A DNA stretch of 64,000 nt from Antedon mediterranea (GCF_964355755.1 NC_092680.1:10147001-10211000); one strand, 5' to 3'. Positions 1 to 11,500 are shown, counted from the stretch's first letter. The notes: a model not told the origin generated them from the sequence alone. A program made the numbers and translations.

Positions 1-1720
1 AAGCTTGTGATGAACATAGTACCATCTCGTTGTCGTTTGTAAACGATAACATAACGTAATAAACATAATTTTGGAAGTATTCTTCATAAGTGCTTTTGAT
101 ACGTTATCTTCATCACGTAATTCACCAGCCGAATGGACAGATTCACAAAGTTGTATATTTCATATTTGGAGGCCATGTTAACTGTAGCTTAATGAATGAA
201 AGATTAATCTCATGTGGTTGTAGCATCTCCTTTTCCAATACAAGGTGCGTTGGAAAGTCCTTCTTCGTATGTGCGCAACCAAACGAACCGCGCCTATATG
301 TATTATTTATCTTCATGCTATATGCAATGTCGTGGATTGTCGGAGCCAAATTTGGTATTGTCGTAAAGCTGAAGCTTTGCTCGAAATACTGATGTCAAAA
401 TTAGCGCGTGAATCGACAGGAATCTGAACTAGTTTAGTGATTTTATTTTTAAAATACGATTTTTTTTGTATTTTTTGCCTGTATTTGGTGACCTTTAACC
501 CTAAAATAAATTGTATTTTTACTGCTTAATATGGTTAATAACAGATAACAATTTCATGCAATATCAAATCCATTGCTTTTTTTCTAGAAAAACAGTGAAT
601 TTATAAAATATTTTAAGTGAAATTTCATGATTTCTTCCAGTTTCCATGTGCAAGACACCATTACAATTTACCAAATATACAATTATTAGTGGATTTATAT
701 AATTTAAGTTTTCTTCCTAATAAAATTTTGGATTGCCACATTTACCATTTTGGACTTTTGGCACACTTTGAATTGACACACTATGCGCCGGTAAATGTAA
801 TTTGCGTTCGTTTAAAAGGGGCTTGACGCGAAACATAACGTAGTTTAGTCTGAGCGAATTGAAAAAGGAATGTCCCACGGGGCGCAAAAATACATCATCG
901 ATGGAAAAGAACGTCCTTTGGGAGAAGACAATCCCCGCTTGTTGATAATATTGTTAGAAATAGTAGCGATAATCTTGAAATTGATTTCACGATTCGGTAA
1001 CTTCTAACGAATAGTCTGTAGTCATTAGAGATCAATTTGTATGACAGTAGTGCATTGAATCATCGCAGAACTTGACGCTGATGTTGTAGGCCTATTACTG
1101 TAAAGTTAAGCAGTGTTTGTTTTTTATCACTTTATTACGCCCGTCGTACACCCGTCCTAACACCAATCCCATATACTGGCGTGCCTCTCTGTTAGTACGA
1201 GATAAGTGCGTAGGACCCTATGCTCATATTGGTATCTCGTACGTGTCCTTTCAGTAATGTAAGGCTTTCTTGTAGCCGTCTTCTGAAGGCACATGGCCGG
1301 TATTTACTCGAGATCCAAGTTTTATAACATGCTTTACACCTTTATTTCAATTTGCTTGATTTATATTAAAACATTTAAAATATACAATTAAGATAACCTA
1401 GCTGTCCGAGTTAAAATCAAACAATTCACTCTATTTATCTTTATGTTGTGTAGGCCTATGAAACACTAATCATTTTTTTTTTAAAGTTTACCATTATGTT
1501 GTAGAGTATATGTATAAATTAATATAAATTATGTATTGTTCGGAAAGTGGGCGCCGGTCTTTCGCCGAACAGTTACGGTTACAACCCATTAATATTCTGA
1601 TGCACAATTTACGACCTATATTTAATTATTTTATTCCAGATTATATAATAAAAGCACAGACAACTTGAGGATAATTTCACTAATACTTGTCATAACTCGG
1701 CTAATAAGTATAATTAAATC
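1..1720. other. Left flank, no recognisable gene
   Basis: AT-rich DNA without a convincing coding region. Only short open frames occur (longest about 100 codons at 90-392), with no recognisable motif. Two AGGCCTA octamers (around 1088 and 1451) match the scattered motif seen elsewhere. It ends where the transposon array begins with CTAGATTTGAAC at 1722. Confidence 0.6.
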
Positions 1721-1730
1721 ACTAGATTTG

Positions 1731-1752
1731 AACTCGTCACTACGGACGAGTT
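1731..1752 (+). repeat. 5' subterminal hairpin of unit 1 (example of all units)
   Basis: Eight-base stem AACTCGTC/GACGAGTT with loop ACTACG. It is followed at once by AGGTTATCCGC, which matches the left arm of the 3' hairpin and is inverted relative to the right arm. This gives a 10-bp subterminal inverted repeat. It is a likely Rep recognition or nicking structure by analogy with Helentrons. Confidence 0.65.
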
Positions 1753-2903
1753 AGGTTATCCGCAGCGCAAAAGCCACGCGCATGACACATAAGTTAGAAT
1801 ATTGCGCGCAGAAAAACGATTATGCCATTGAAAAAAAATGTTAGTGAGCCCTCTATTTTGCGTCACGTCTGAGTATATACGGTATACGCTATATACTGTA
1901 TACGTACTACATACAGTGCAGAATAGGTGAAAATAAGTGACCAAAGTAATTGACGCTTTTGGACATGATGACGTCATCACAATTTTACAAATGGCAAATA
2001 ATGTGAAAGATAATTGATGGACTTAGACAATATAAAGAAATGGGAGAAATTGAAGACGGATAAGTAGAGATGCGCTCTATTAAATTCGACGAGCTATGAC
2101 GAAAGAAAAAAAAATCCTATATTTTATATTCGGGTGGCCATACGATGACGTCACAATATCCGGTTAGCCATATCAATGCATGATTCGAGAAATAAAACTC
2201 ATCTACTTCCAGAATTTGTAATTTAAAAAAAGTTCACTCTGTAGTTTAGAATTTATGACTGTTTAAAAAAAGGTCTAATTTTGACGAATTTTTGAAGTTT
2301 TTCATCAAAAACGCGCGCAAATTGTTCAATTCTACGTGCTCGTATGACGTGATTTTAAGTCGAAATTGATTGAAAATTGGTAAATTTACTAGAAAAGGCT
2401 GTAAAAACAAAAATCAAGCAAAAAAAAGATGTTTTTGCGCTACGTGCGCACGCGCGCGTAAAAAAATGCGCACGCCTGGGAATTTTTGAAATGCTCAAAA
2501 TGCCCTGAAACGCGTAGAAAGTTGATTAGAAATGGATATTTCGCAATTTGAAATTTTAAACGCGCGTGCGCGCGTAACTTTATGTCAAACATGTCATTTT
2601 TAATCCATAGAAAGTTTGCGCATGATATAACTTAAATTTTCACGAAGTTTCAATAGAAAATGACTTTTGGTTTTCAATCTATGATCAATCATTGAAATTC
2701 ATAAAATCGCGCGTAACTTACGCTGCGCGACTCCAAATTCATAAAAAAAAGTTTCTTGCACATCTACAGCTACAGGGCAATCTTATGACAAAGTTACACA
2801 ATCTTATGTTCTCCAAAATTAGAGATACGCTGCGAACAAAATTCCGGGAAAGAAAGAAGAATAAGATAGAAAAAAAAAAAAAAAGATCCTGACAATAACA
2901 AGG

Positions 2904-2928
2904 GGTTATCCGCCAAGTGCGGATAACC
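2904..2928 (+). repeat. 3' terminal hairpin of unit 1
   Basis: Perfect 10-bp stem GGTTATCCGC/GCGGATAACC with loop CAAGT, preceded by GATCCTGACAATAACAAG and followed by AA and the next unit. A hairpin close to the 3' end is expected for rolling-circle Helitron/Helentron elements. Confidence 0.75.
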
Positions 2929-2930
2929 AA

Positions 2931-4445
2931 CTAGATTTGAACTCGTCACTTTGACGAGTTCGGGTTATCCGCGCAAAGGCAACATGCACATACTTTAAAC
3001 TATATGAACTTCGACAAATATTATGCCATCCTATGACATGAATTAAACATGTTTACAGTGCTGAATTGTACCTATTATGTAGCATACAGCATGTTATAGA
3101 ATACACTGTTATATGTTATATACAGTGTAGTATATACGAAATTACGAGACCATCTTTTAAATCCAATTGTTAACACGATGATGTCATCAAATTGACATAT
3201 AAAGATAACTATTTTAGAAGATAATTATCTAAATAATTACATTAATACAAATTTGAAGAATGTTGGGCACGTAAAAGTGACATGCGCTCTCGTTTAAACG
3301 CAATGAACTTTTACGCAAAGGATAAAAATACGACTTTTTTTATTCAACTGGCCATATGATGACGTCACAGGATCTGGTTGGCAAAATATTTACATGAATT
3401 CGTATCTACAATTCAATGACTTCCAGAAAACGTTTAAATCATGAATATCACTTTTTATTCTGACGAGATATAACAGATTAAAATTCACTGTAAAGATGAA
3501 AATAAGTGACCCACGTTGTTTAGATTTTTAGACATGATGACGTCATAAGAATTAAAATATTTTAACTCCTGCGAAAGATAGTTGATTGACGTAGACAATA
3601 TTAAAATCTCTGGGGAAATGGAATACGTATAAGTGAGATGCGCTCTGTTGAATGTGATGAGCAATAACGAAAGAGACAAAAATCCTATATTTTATATTTT
3701 AGTGGCCATGCGATGACGTCACAATGTCCGCTTAGCCATATCGATGCATGATTTGATATCTAAAACTCATCTACTTCCAGAATCTGAAATTTTGAAAATG
3801 TTAACCACGGAGTTTAGAATCTATGACTTTTTAAAGAAAGGCATAATTTTCACGAATTTTTGAACTTTTTCATCAAAAACGTGCGTAAATTGTTCAATTC
3901 TACGTGCTCGTATGACGTGATTTTAAGTCGAAATTGATTGAAAATTGGTATATTTACTATAAAAGGCTGAAAAAACAAAAATCAAGCATAACAAAGATGT
4001 TTTTGCGCCACGTGCGTACGCGCGCGTAAAAAAATTGCGCACGCGTGGGAATTTTTGAAATGCTCAAAATGACATGAAACGCGTAGAAAGTTGATTAGAA
4101 GTTGATTTTTCGCATTTTGAAATTTTAAACGCGCGTGCGCGCGTAACTTTTTGCGCAATCTGCCATTTTTAATCCATAGAAATTTTGCGCATGATATGAC
4201 TTAAATTTTCACCAAGTTTCAATACAAAATGACTTTTGGTTTTTAATCTATGATCAATCATTGAAATTCATAAAATCGCACGTAACTTACGCTGCGCAAC
4301 TCCGATATCGTCGAAAAGCTTGGCTGCAAATCTACAGCTATAGGTGAATCTTATGACAAAGGTATACAATCTTATGTTGGCCAGAATTAGAGATACCCTG
4401 CGAACAAAATTCGTGGAAAGAAAGAAGAATAAGATAGAAAAAAAA
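2931..4445 (+). mobile_element. Composite non-autonomous unit 2 (diverged 5' half)
   Basis: The start hairpin is altered (ACTCGTC ACTTT GACGAGT). About 2990-3480 is a diverged version of the unit (TGATGTCATCA near 3180, TGACGTCA near 3359) related to the 3' tails of the autonomous copies. From about 3490 the standard unit resumes in mid-sequence, with two further TGACGTCA sites. It looks like a recombinant of two subfamilies. It lacks the 3' hairpin and runs from an A-rich tract straight into the next unit. Confidence 0.65.
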
Positions 4446-5598
4446 CTAGATTTGAACTCGTCACTACGGACGAGTTAGGTTATCCGCAGCGCAAAGGCCA
4501 CGTGCACGTCATACGTTAAAATATTGCGCGCAGAAAAACGATTAAGTCATTGAAACAATTTCAGTGTGCTCTCTATTTTTCGTCACGTCTGAGTATATAC
4601 GGTATACACTACATACTGTATACGTACTACATACAGTGCAGAATAGGTGAAAATAAGTGACCAAAGTTATTGACGCTTTTGAACATGATGACGTCATTAC
4701 AATTTTGAAAATGGTGAATCGTGCGAAAGGTAATTGATAGACCTAGACAACATAAAAAAATGGGGGGAAATGGAATACAAATAAGTGGAGATGCGCTATA
4801 TTAAATGTGACGAGCTACGAGGAAAGAGACAAAAATCCTATATTTTATATTCGAGTGGCCATACGATGACGTCAGAATGTCCGGTTAGCCATATTGATGC
4901 ATTATTTGATATCTGCAACTCATCTACTACCAGAATATGTAATTATAAAAAAGTTCACCACGTAGTTTAGAATCTATGACTGTTTAAAAAAAGACATAAT
5001 TTTGACAAATTTTTGAACTTTTTCATCAAAAATGCGCGTAAATTGTTTATTTCTACGTGCTCGTATGACGTGATTTTAAGTCGAAATTGTTTGAAAGCTG
5101 GTAAATTTTCTAAAAAAGACAGGAAAAACAAAAATCAATCAAAAAAATGATGTTTTTGCGCTACGTGCGCACGTGCGCGTAAAAAAATTGCGCACGCGTG
5201 GGAATTTTTGAAATGCTCAAAATGACATGAAACGCGTAGAAAGTTGATTAGATATTAATTTTTCGCATTTTGAAATTTTAAATACGCGTGCGCGCGTAAC
5301 TTTTTATGAAACATGCCATTTTTAATCCATAGAAACTTTGCGCATTATATGACTTAAATGTTCACCAAGTTTCAATACAAAACAACTTTTAGTTTTTATT
5401 CTATGATCAATCATTGAAATTCACAAAATTGCGCGTAACTTACGCTGCGCAACTCGAAATTTGAAAAAAAAAGTTTCTTGCACATCTACAGCTACAGGGC
5501 AATCTTTTGACAAAGTTATACAATCATATGTTGGCCAGAATTAGAGATACGCTGCGCACAAAAAATGGGGGAGAAGGATGTAAGGAAAGAAATAAATA
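4446..5598 (+). mobile_element. Non-autonomous unit 3
   Basis: Standard 1153-bp unit with the 5' hairpin and both CRE-like positions; the first reads TGACGTCATTAC and the second TGACGTCAGAA. The 3' hairpin is missing: the end GGAAAGAAATAAATA abuts the next CTAGATTT. Confidence 0.75.
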
Positions 5599-6805
5599 CT
5601 AGATTTGAACTCGTCACTTCGGACGAGTTAGGTTATCCGCAGCGCAAAGGCCATGTGCACGCCATACGTTAGAATATTGCGCGCAGAAAAACGATTATGC
5701 CATTGAAAAAATGTTAGTGCGCTCTCTATTTTGTGTCACGTCAAAGTATATACGGTATACGCTATATTCTGTATACGTACTACAAACAGTGCAGAATAGG
5801 TGAAAATAAGGGACCCAAGTTATTGACGCTTTTGCACATGATGACGTCATCACAATTTAAAAAATGGTAGATTATGCGACAGATAATTGATTGGCCTAGA
5901 CAATATAACAAAATGGGGGGAAATGGAATACGGATAAGTGGAGATGCGCTCTATTAAATGTGATGAGCTATGCGAAAGAGACAAAAATCCTATATTTTAT
6001 ATTCGAGTGGCCATACGATGACGTCTCAATTTCCGGTTAGCCATATCGATGCATGATTTGATATCTGCAACTCATCTACTTCCAGAATCTGAAATTTTAA
6101 AAATTTTCACCACGGAGTTTAGAATCTATGACTTTTTAAAAAAAGGTATAATTTTCACGAATTTTTAAACTTTTTCATCAAAAACGCGCGCAAATTGTTC
6201 AATTCTACGTGCTCGTATGACGTGATTTTATGTCGAAATTGATTGAAAATTGGTAAATTTACTAGAAAAGCCTGAAAAAACAAAAAAATGCAAAAAAAAG
6301 ATGTTTTTGCGCTACGTGCGCACGCGCACGTAAAAATAATGCGCACGCGTGGGAATTTTTGAAATGTTCACAATGACATGAAACGCGTAGAAAATTGATT
6401 AGAAGTTGATTTTACGCATTTTGAAATTTTAAACGCGCGTGCGCGCGTAACTTTCTGTGAGACATGCAATTTTTAATCCATAGGAACTTTGCCCTTGGTA
6501 TAACTTATATTTTCACCAAGTTTCAATAAAAAATGACTTTTGGTTTTCAATATATGATCAATCATTGAAATTCATAAAATCGCGCGTAACTTACGCTGCG
6601 CATCTCCGAAATCGTCCAAAAGCTTGGCTGCACATCTACAGCTATAGTTCAATCTTTTGACAAAGTTATACAATATTATGTTGGCCAGAAGATAGAGATA
6701 TGCTGTGGACAAAATTCTGGGAAAGAAAGAAGAATAAGATAGAAGAAAAAAAAAAAAAAGATCCTGACAATAACAAGGGGTTATCCGCCAAGTGCGGATA
6801 ACCAA
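5599..6805 (+). mobile_element. Non-autonomous unit 4
   Basis: Standard unit directly upstream of autonomous copy 1. The second CRE is mutated to TGACGTCT. It ends with an A-rich tract and the terminal hairpin at 6779-6803, then AA and the first base of the autonomous element. Confidence 0.78.
6779..6803 (+). repeat. 3' terminal hairpin of unit 4
   Basis: Same perfect 10-bp stem and CAAGT loop as at 2904-2928. Three bases separate it from the start of the autonomous copy, giving a clear element-to-element junction. Confidence 0.75.
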
Positions 6806-7254
6806 CTAGATTTGAACTCGTCACTACGGACGAGTTAGGTTATCCGCAGCGCAAACGCCACGCGCACGTCATACGTTAGAATATTGCGCGCAGAAAAACG
6901 ATTATGCCATCCATGGAAAAAATGTTAATGCGCTCTCTACTTTTATGGTGAAAGTGTGGTGAATTGTGTCTGGGCCTACAGCATTTATGTTACTTTTGGC
7001 GACGATTGCGTGTCATATTAGTAAAGAACAACGTGGTTACACCTCCATGTTGGATTTGTAATATTATAGCCTAGTATTGCTCCCGATATTGCTTTGCAAT
7101 TTTATATTGTTAAAACGAACATATAGCCTATATTAAAAAAGTTTAAACACAATTGTGTTAAATATAATAGTTAGAAATAGGTAAGATATATTTTGATTAA
7201 TTTGGATTGTTGATTTGTAATATTTAATTGTTTTTGTGTTTGCCATCAAAATGA

Positions 7255-7340
7255 AATGGCCTAGAGGGCCTAGGCTGCTAGGCTAGGCCTAGCCGTGTCC
7301 CGGATTACCTCTTCAGGAAGGCCTAGACCTAGCCTAGGTT
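7255..7340. repeat. AGGCCTA/CCTAGG palindrome cluster, copy 1
   Basis: Closely packed CCTAG, AGGCCTAG and GCCTAGG strings. The matching block in copy 2 (about 25668-25770) differs in the number and order of these strings although the flanks align well, so it is a local hot spot of change. Confidence 0.6.
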
Positions 7341-8611
7341 TAGTTGTACAGTACTGTAGTAGAGGCATAATGACGCTAGCCTAGTTCCATTTTGCATCTG
7401 GCTTATAACTATATATTAATTCCTAATTTGTTAACAAACTTTATCTTGAATACCATGCCTTAAAATTAAACACCGGTATAATATAGCCTACTCTACTTAG
7501 CATTGTTAGCAAGCTGAGTCTGCTTTGCGAAGTTCTCTTCTATGCCTACTAGCCTAGGCCTCCTAGGTAGGGGCTAGGCCTAGTTTTTAGTTGTATAAGT
7601 TCCTAAAGAGTTGGAAGAGATACATGTACAGTAATAACATTATTGTTTCTACAGTACTTCATAATCTCTAGAATATCGTAAATAGTGAACATAAAATAAA
7701 TAATTTGTAGAGATGATTTATGGTCTCATGATTGGAAGTGAAGTGTTGCCTGTTATTTTGTAGGCATTTATACTATTATGAAACATTTACATAATTCAAA
7801 TTTTATTGTTTGTGATCAAACTATTAAATGAAATTACCATTGAGACAACATGTCGGCCCCAATTAGCTGGCCCATAGCCAAAGTCATTTTAAGGAAATTT
7901 CCTAATTTTTCAGACATTGATTAAGAAGCTTGTTGATTTGGAAAAAGTGTTAATGTTGTTTATTGCCATTATCAATGTTTTTCCTTGTATTTTTTAGATT
8001 GTAATTGTTTTTTTAATTGTTTTTTATTAACAGAAGATTTACAGTTTCAGCTACAGCTGTGAGTATTAGTAGGGCAATTCCACAATTTTTTGGGGGATTT
8101 TGAAAATGTTCAACTTTTAGCAGTCTTAACACGTTTGATATCAAACTAAAGCTAATGTTATATACTTTCAGGATATTTAAGTGGTAAAAAAAATATATAG
8201 ATATATACAGACATATTTCCATTTAAAATAATGATATTTAGAAAACTTAAAAAATAATAAACAATATGAGGTTTACTTAAATCCTATAACAGACAACTAA
8301 ACCCTAATTTATACATGTCATTTCTTTTTAGAATTAAAGAACTAAATATATTGTTTGAGATTTTGTTTAAAAAAATTGAATTAATCAACATAGAAATATT
8401 AAGGAGGGGCCAACATAATTATTAATAAGTTTGTCGGGTTGTTACCAAAAAAATTTTTTAATTTAAGAACCATGTACCTTCTAGACAATTATAATATTTT
8501 CCAAACTATTAAAAATTATAGCTTTACATACACTCATAAGGTTACTTTTTTTTTAAACCTTATTTTTACATTTTTATATGATATTAAAAAGTGTCTGGTT
8601 GTTACCGAGTT

Positions 8612-8641
8612 GGTCACAAACTGACATGTCAGTCTGTGACC
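8612..8641. repeat. 30-bp near-perfect palindrome
   Basis: GGTCACAAACTGACA followed by TGTCAGTCTGTGACC: fifteen-base arms with one mismatch and no spacer. The counterpart in copy 2 at 27030-27057 is perfect over 28 bp. Confidence 0.85.
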
Positions 8642-8929
8642 AGTGTTATTACAGTAAGCTAAACCAACATTTTTACAGTAAAATTTATTTCAATATGCTT
8701 TAAAATCAATAATCAAAATATATAGTATATAGTTTTAAAAAATTGAATTAATCAACATAGAAATATTAGATAGGGGCCAACATTTATTAATGATTTTGTC
8801 GGGTTGTTACCGAAAAACAACATTTATTTTTAAATTTAAGAACCATGCACCTTCTTGACAATTATAATATTTTCCAAACTATTAAAAATTATAGTTTTAC
8901 ATATACTCATGAAAAAATGTTAATGTTGT

Positions 8930-10730
8930 TTATTGCCATTATCAATGTTTTGCCTTGTTTTTTTTAGATTGTAGAAAATATACAGTTTTAGCTACAGCTG
9001 TGAGTATTAGTAGATTATCTGTTAAACAGAGAAAACATATTTTCCTTACTTTGTGAACTGTTGCCTGCCCTAATCAGCCGTTTCATACCCAAAGTCATTT
9101 TGAGGAAATTTCTTAATTTTTCAGACATTGATTAAGAAGCATGTTGATTTGGAAAAAGTGTTAATGTTGTTTATTACCATTATCAATGTTTTTCCTTGTT
9201 TTTTTTAGATTGTAGAAAATATAGAGTTTCAGCTACAGCTGTGAGTATCAGTAGATTATCTGTTAAACGGAGAAAAAATATTTTCCTTACTTTGTGAACT
9301 GTTGCCTGCCCTAATCAGCCGTCTCATACCCAAAGTCATTTTGAGGAAATTTCTTAATTTTTCAGACATTGATTAAGAAGCGTGTTGATTTGGAAAAAGT
9401 GTTAATGTTGTTTATTACCATTATCAATGTTTTTCCTTGTTTTTTTTTAGATTGTAGAAAATATACAGTTTGAGCTACAGCTGTGAGTATTAGTAGATTA
9501 TCTGTTAAACGGAGAAAACATATTTTCCTTACTTTGTGAACTGTTGCCTGTTATTTTGTAGACATTTTGTATTATGAAACATTTACATAATTCAGATTTT
9601 ATTGTTTGTGATCAAACAATTAAATGAAATTACCATTGAGAAAACATGTAGGCCGCAATCAGCCGGCCCATACCCAAAGTCATTTTGAGGAAATTTCTTA
9701 ATTTTTCAGACATTGATTAAGAAGCATGTTGATTTGGAAAAAGTGTTTATGTTGTTTATTGCCATTATTAATGTTTTTACTTGTATTTTTTAGATTGTAG
9801 AAAATATAGGCCTACAGTTTCAGCTACAGCTGTGAGTATTAGTAGATTATCTGTTAAACGGAGAAAACATATTTTCCTTACTTTGTGAACTGTTGCCTGT
9901 TATTTTGTAGGCTTTTTCTATTATGAAACATTTACATAATTCAGGTTTTATTGTTTGTGATTAAAATATTAAATGAAATTAACATTGAGACAACACCCAA
10001 ATACCCAGTCATTTTGAGGAAATTTCTTAATTTTTTAGACATTGATTAAGAAGCATGTTGATTTGGAAAAAGTGTTTATGTTGTTTATTGCCATTATTAA
10101 TGTTTTTACTTGTATTTTTTAGATTGTAGAATATATAGGCCTACAGTGTCAGCTACGGCTGTGAGTATTAGTAGATTATCTGTTAAACGGAGAAAACATA
10201 TTTTCCTTACTTTGTGAACTGTTGCCTGTTATTTTGTAGGCTTTTTCTATTATGAAACATTTACATAATTCAGATTTTATTGTTTGTGATTAAAATATTA
10301 AATGAAATTAACATTGAGACAACACCCAAATACCCAGTCAGTTTGAGGAAATTTCTTAATTTTTTAGACATTGATTAAGAAGCATGTTGATTTGGAAAAA
10401 GTGTTTATGTTGTTTATTACCATCATTAATGTTTTTCCTTGTTTTTTTTTAGATTGAAGAAAATATTCAGTTTCAGCTACAGCTGTGAGTATTAGTAGAT
10501 TATCTGTTAAACGGAGAAAACATATTTTCCTTACTTTGTGAACTGTTGCCTGTTATTTTGTAGGCATTTTCTATTATGAAACATTTACATAATTCAGATT
10601 TTATTGTTTGTGAATATTAAATGAAGTTAGCATTGAGACTACATGTAGGCCCTAATCAGCCGTCTCATACCCAAAGTCATTTTGAGGAAATTTATTAATT
10701 TTTCAGACATTGATTAAGAAGCAATTACAC
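8930..10730 (+). repeat. Tandem exon-like cassettes upstream of ORF, copy 1
   Basis: About six head-to-tail repeats of about 240 or 340 bp. Each holds a pyrimidine tract ending TTTTTTAG, then a 32-nt block beginning ATTGTAGAAAATAT, then GTGAGTATT, which looks like a donor. A second acceptor-like site, AATTTTTCAG before ACATTGATTAAG, recurs in most units. Long units add TTATTTTGTAG before GCATTTT. The signals resemble repeated micro-exons of a 5' UTR; splicing is inferred, not shown. Confidence 0.6.
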
Positions 10731-11272
10731 CCCTTCATACAGTTAATATCAAGATGTGATAAAACAAATACATTACAAATTGTTAAAAATGCAAAATAAA
10801 GTTTACATCATTTAAAATCGGTAAAATCTACTACAGCTACCATGAAATGTGTTATACAGTATTTTGTGTATTATGAGTGTGCTGCCGATTTATCATTATT
10901 AATTTTACATGATACCTATGACAGGGCCTTATTAAAAAAAATACATTAGTTTTTGTAGTTTATTTTAACCTATAAAAAAAATTGGGTTATGTAAAAGATA
11001 CCAACTAGAATCATATAGTTTGGACTACATTATTTTCAAGTTATGACTCACAACATAGTATGTTTCTTTGATCTATCATCTCTAACTACTAATGAGTTTA
11101 ATTAAGCGATTAAATCGCACAAAGATTGTGAAGTGAATGATTATATCATGCGTATTACAATTATGCTGCTTGAGCATGCTTACTAATACTATGCAAGAAT
11201 TTTCTCTTATAAGTCATGGGGTAGAAAAAATATATAACATTATTAATAATTTTTCTTTCTCTTTTATTGCAG
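10731..11272 (+). other. Putative last 5' intron of copy 1
   Basis: AT-rich with no gene seen. It does not align with the equivalent part of copy 2 (29820-30480) until the shared pyrimidine tract CTTTTATTG(C/T)AG, an acceptor-like site ending at 11272. Confidence 0.45.
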
Positions 11273-11284
11273 AGTTTTGAAGAA

Positions 11285-11364
11285 TTAATCCGCTGGGTCT
11301 CAGAAGAGACCCGGATCTCCGAAAGAGATCCTGCTCTCCGAAAGAGAGTACCAACGAGGATTAA
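11285..11364 (+). ncRNA. Three-hairpin leader fold, copy 1
   Basis: An outer stem TTAATCC (11285-11291)/GGATTAA (11358-11364) encloses three hairpins: GGGTCTC-AGAA-GAGACCC (11295-11312), GGATCTC-CGAAA-GAGATCC (11313-11331) and CTCTC-CGAAA-GAGAG (11334-11348). It begins 12 nt after an acceptor-like site and lies 387 nt before the giant ORF start. Copy 2 has the same fold with paired substitutions (30495-30573). It could be a cis-acting element of the element's mRNA (translation, splicing or packaging) or a structure in single-stranded DNA. It does not look like a tRNA: no A/B-box match and no anticodon-arm geometry. The fold is seen in the sequence; the function is unknown. Confidence 0.7.
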
Positions 11365-11410
11365 CCGATTATAAGTATTCCATATCAGCAACAACGAAAG
11401 CAAATTTAAA

Positions 11411-11463
11411 GCAAAATCTCCACTGGATGAATTATTTTAAGCAAAATCTCCACTGGATGAATA
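11411..11463. repeat. 30-bp direct duplication in leader, copy 1
   Basis: GCAAAATCTCCACTGGATGA recurs after exactly 30 bp (11411 and 11441). It is absent from the copy 2 leader. Confidence 0.8.
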
Positions 11464-11500
11464 AAACGAAATCTCAAATCTTTTTATAGACAGCAGTCTA

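Larger units (their letters stand above)
1721..2930 (+). mobile_element. Non-autonomous Helentron-derived unit 1
   Basis: Standard full unit: 5' hairpin at 1731-1752, TGACGTCA at 1969-1976 and 2146-2153, a CpG-rich alternating purine-pyrimidine block around 2440-2580, an A-rich tract, and the terminal hairpin at 2904-2928. No believable gene; short open frames are not kept between units. Confidence 0.8.
6946..8930 (+). other. 5' non-coding region of Helentron copy 1
   Basis: No gene visible. It aligns closely to 25340-27310 in copy 2, so it is an integral part of the element. It holds a cluster of overlapping CCTAGG/AGGCCTA palindromes (about 7255-7340 and 7540-7590). It also holds a roughly 110-bp direct duplication beginning GTCGGGTTGTTACC (about 8432 and 8797) and a 30-bp palindrome at 8612-8641. 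A promoter is expected here, but I cannot point to a convincing core element. Confidence 0.5.

Noticed and set aside
1-6. Window starts with AAGCTT (HindIII site)
   Set aside because: Could reflect a clone end but equally chance; nothing else supports it.
866-1010. Short frame MSHGAQKYIIDGKERP... near the left end
   Set aside because: About 46 codons, no family recognised and no splice context; too weak to annotate.
8930-10730. Evenly spaced repeats as a CRISPR array
   Set aside because: Units of 240-345 bp with similar rather than unique spacers, in an animal-type genome; this is an ordinary tandem duplication.
11285-11364. Cloverleaf-like fold as a tRNA gene
   Set aside because: Arm sizes, missing A and B boxes, no anticodon loop of seven, and no acceptor-stem discriminator. 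It is not a tRNA.
11273-11393. Leader block as a coding exon (an open frame SFEELIRWVSEE... runs through it in copy 1)
   Set aside because: In copy 2 the matching frame has a stop just upstream, and two single-base indels shift the frame, whereas base pairing is kept. Structure explains the pattern better than coding.
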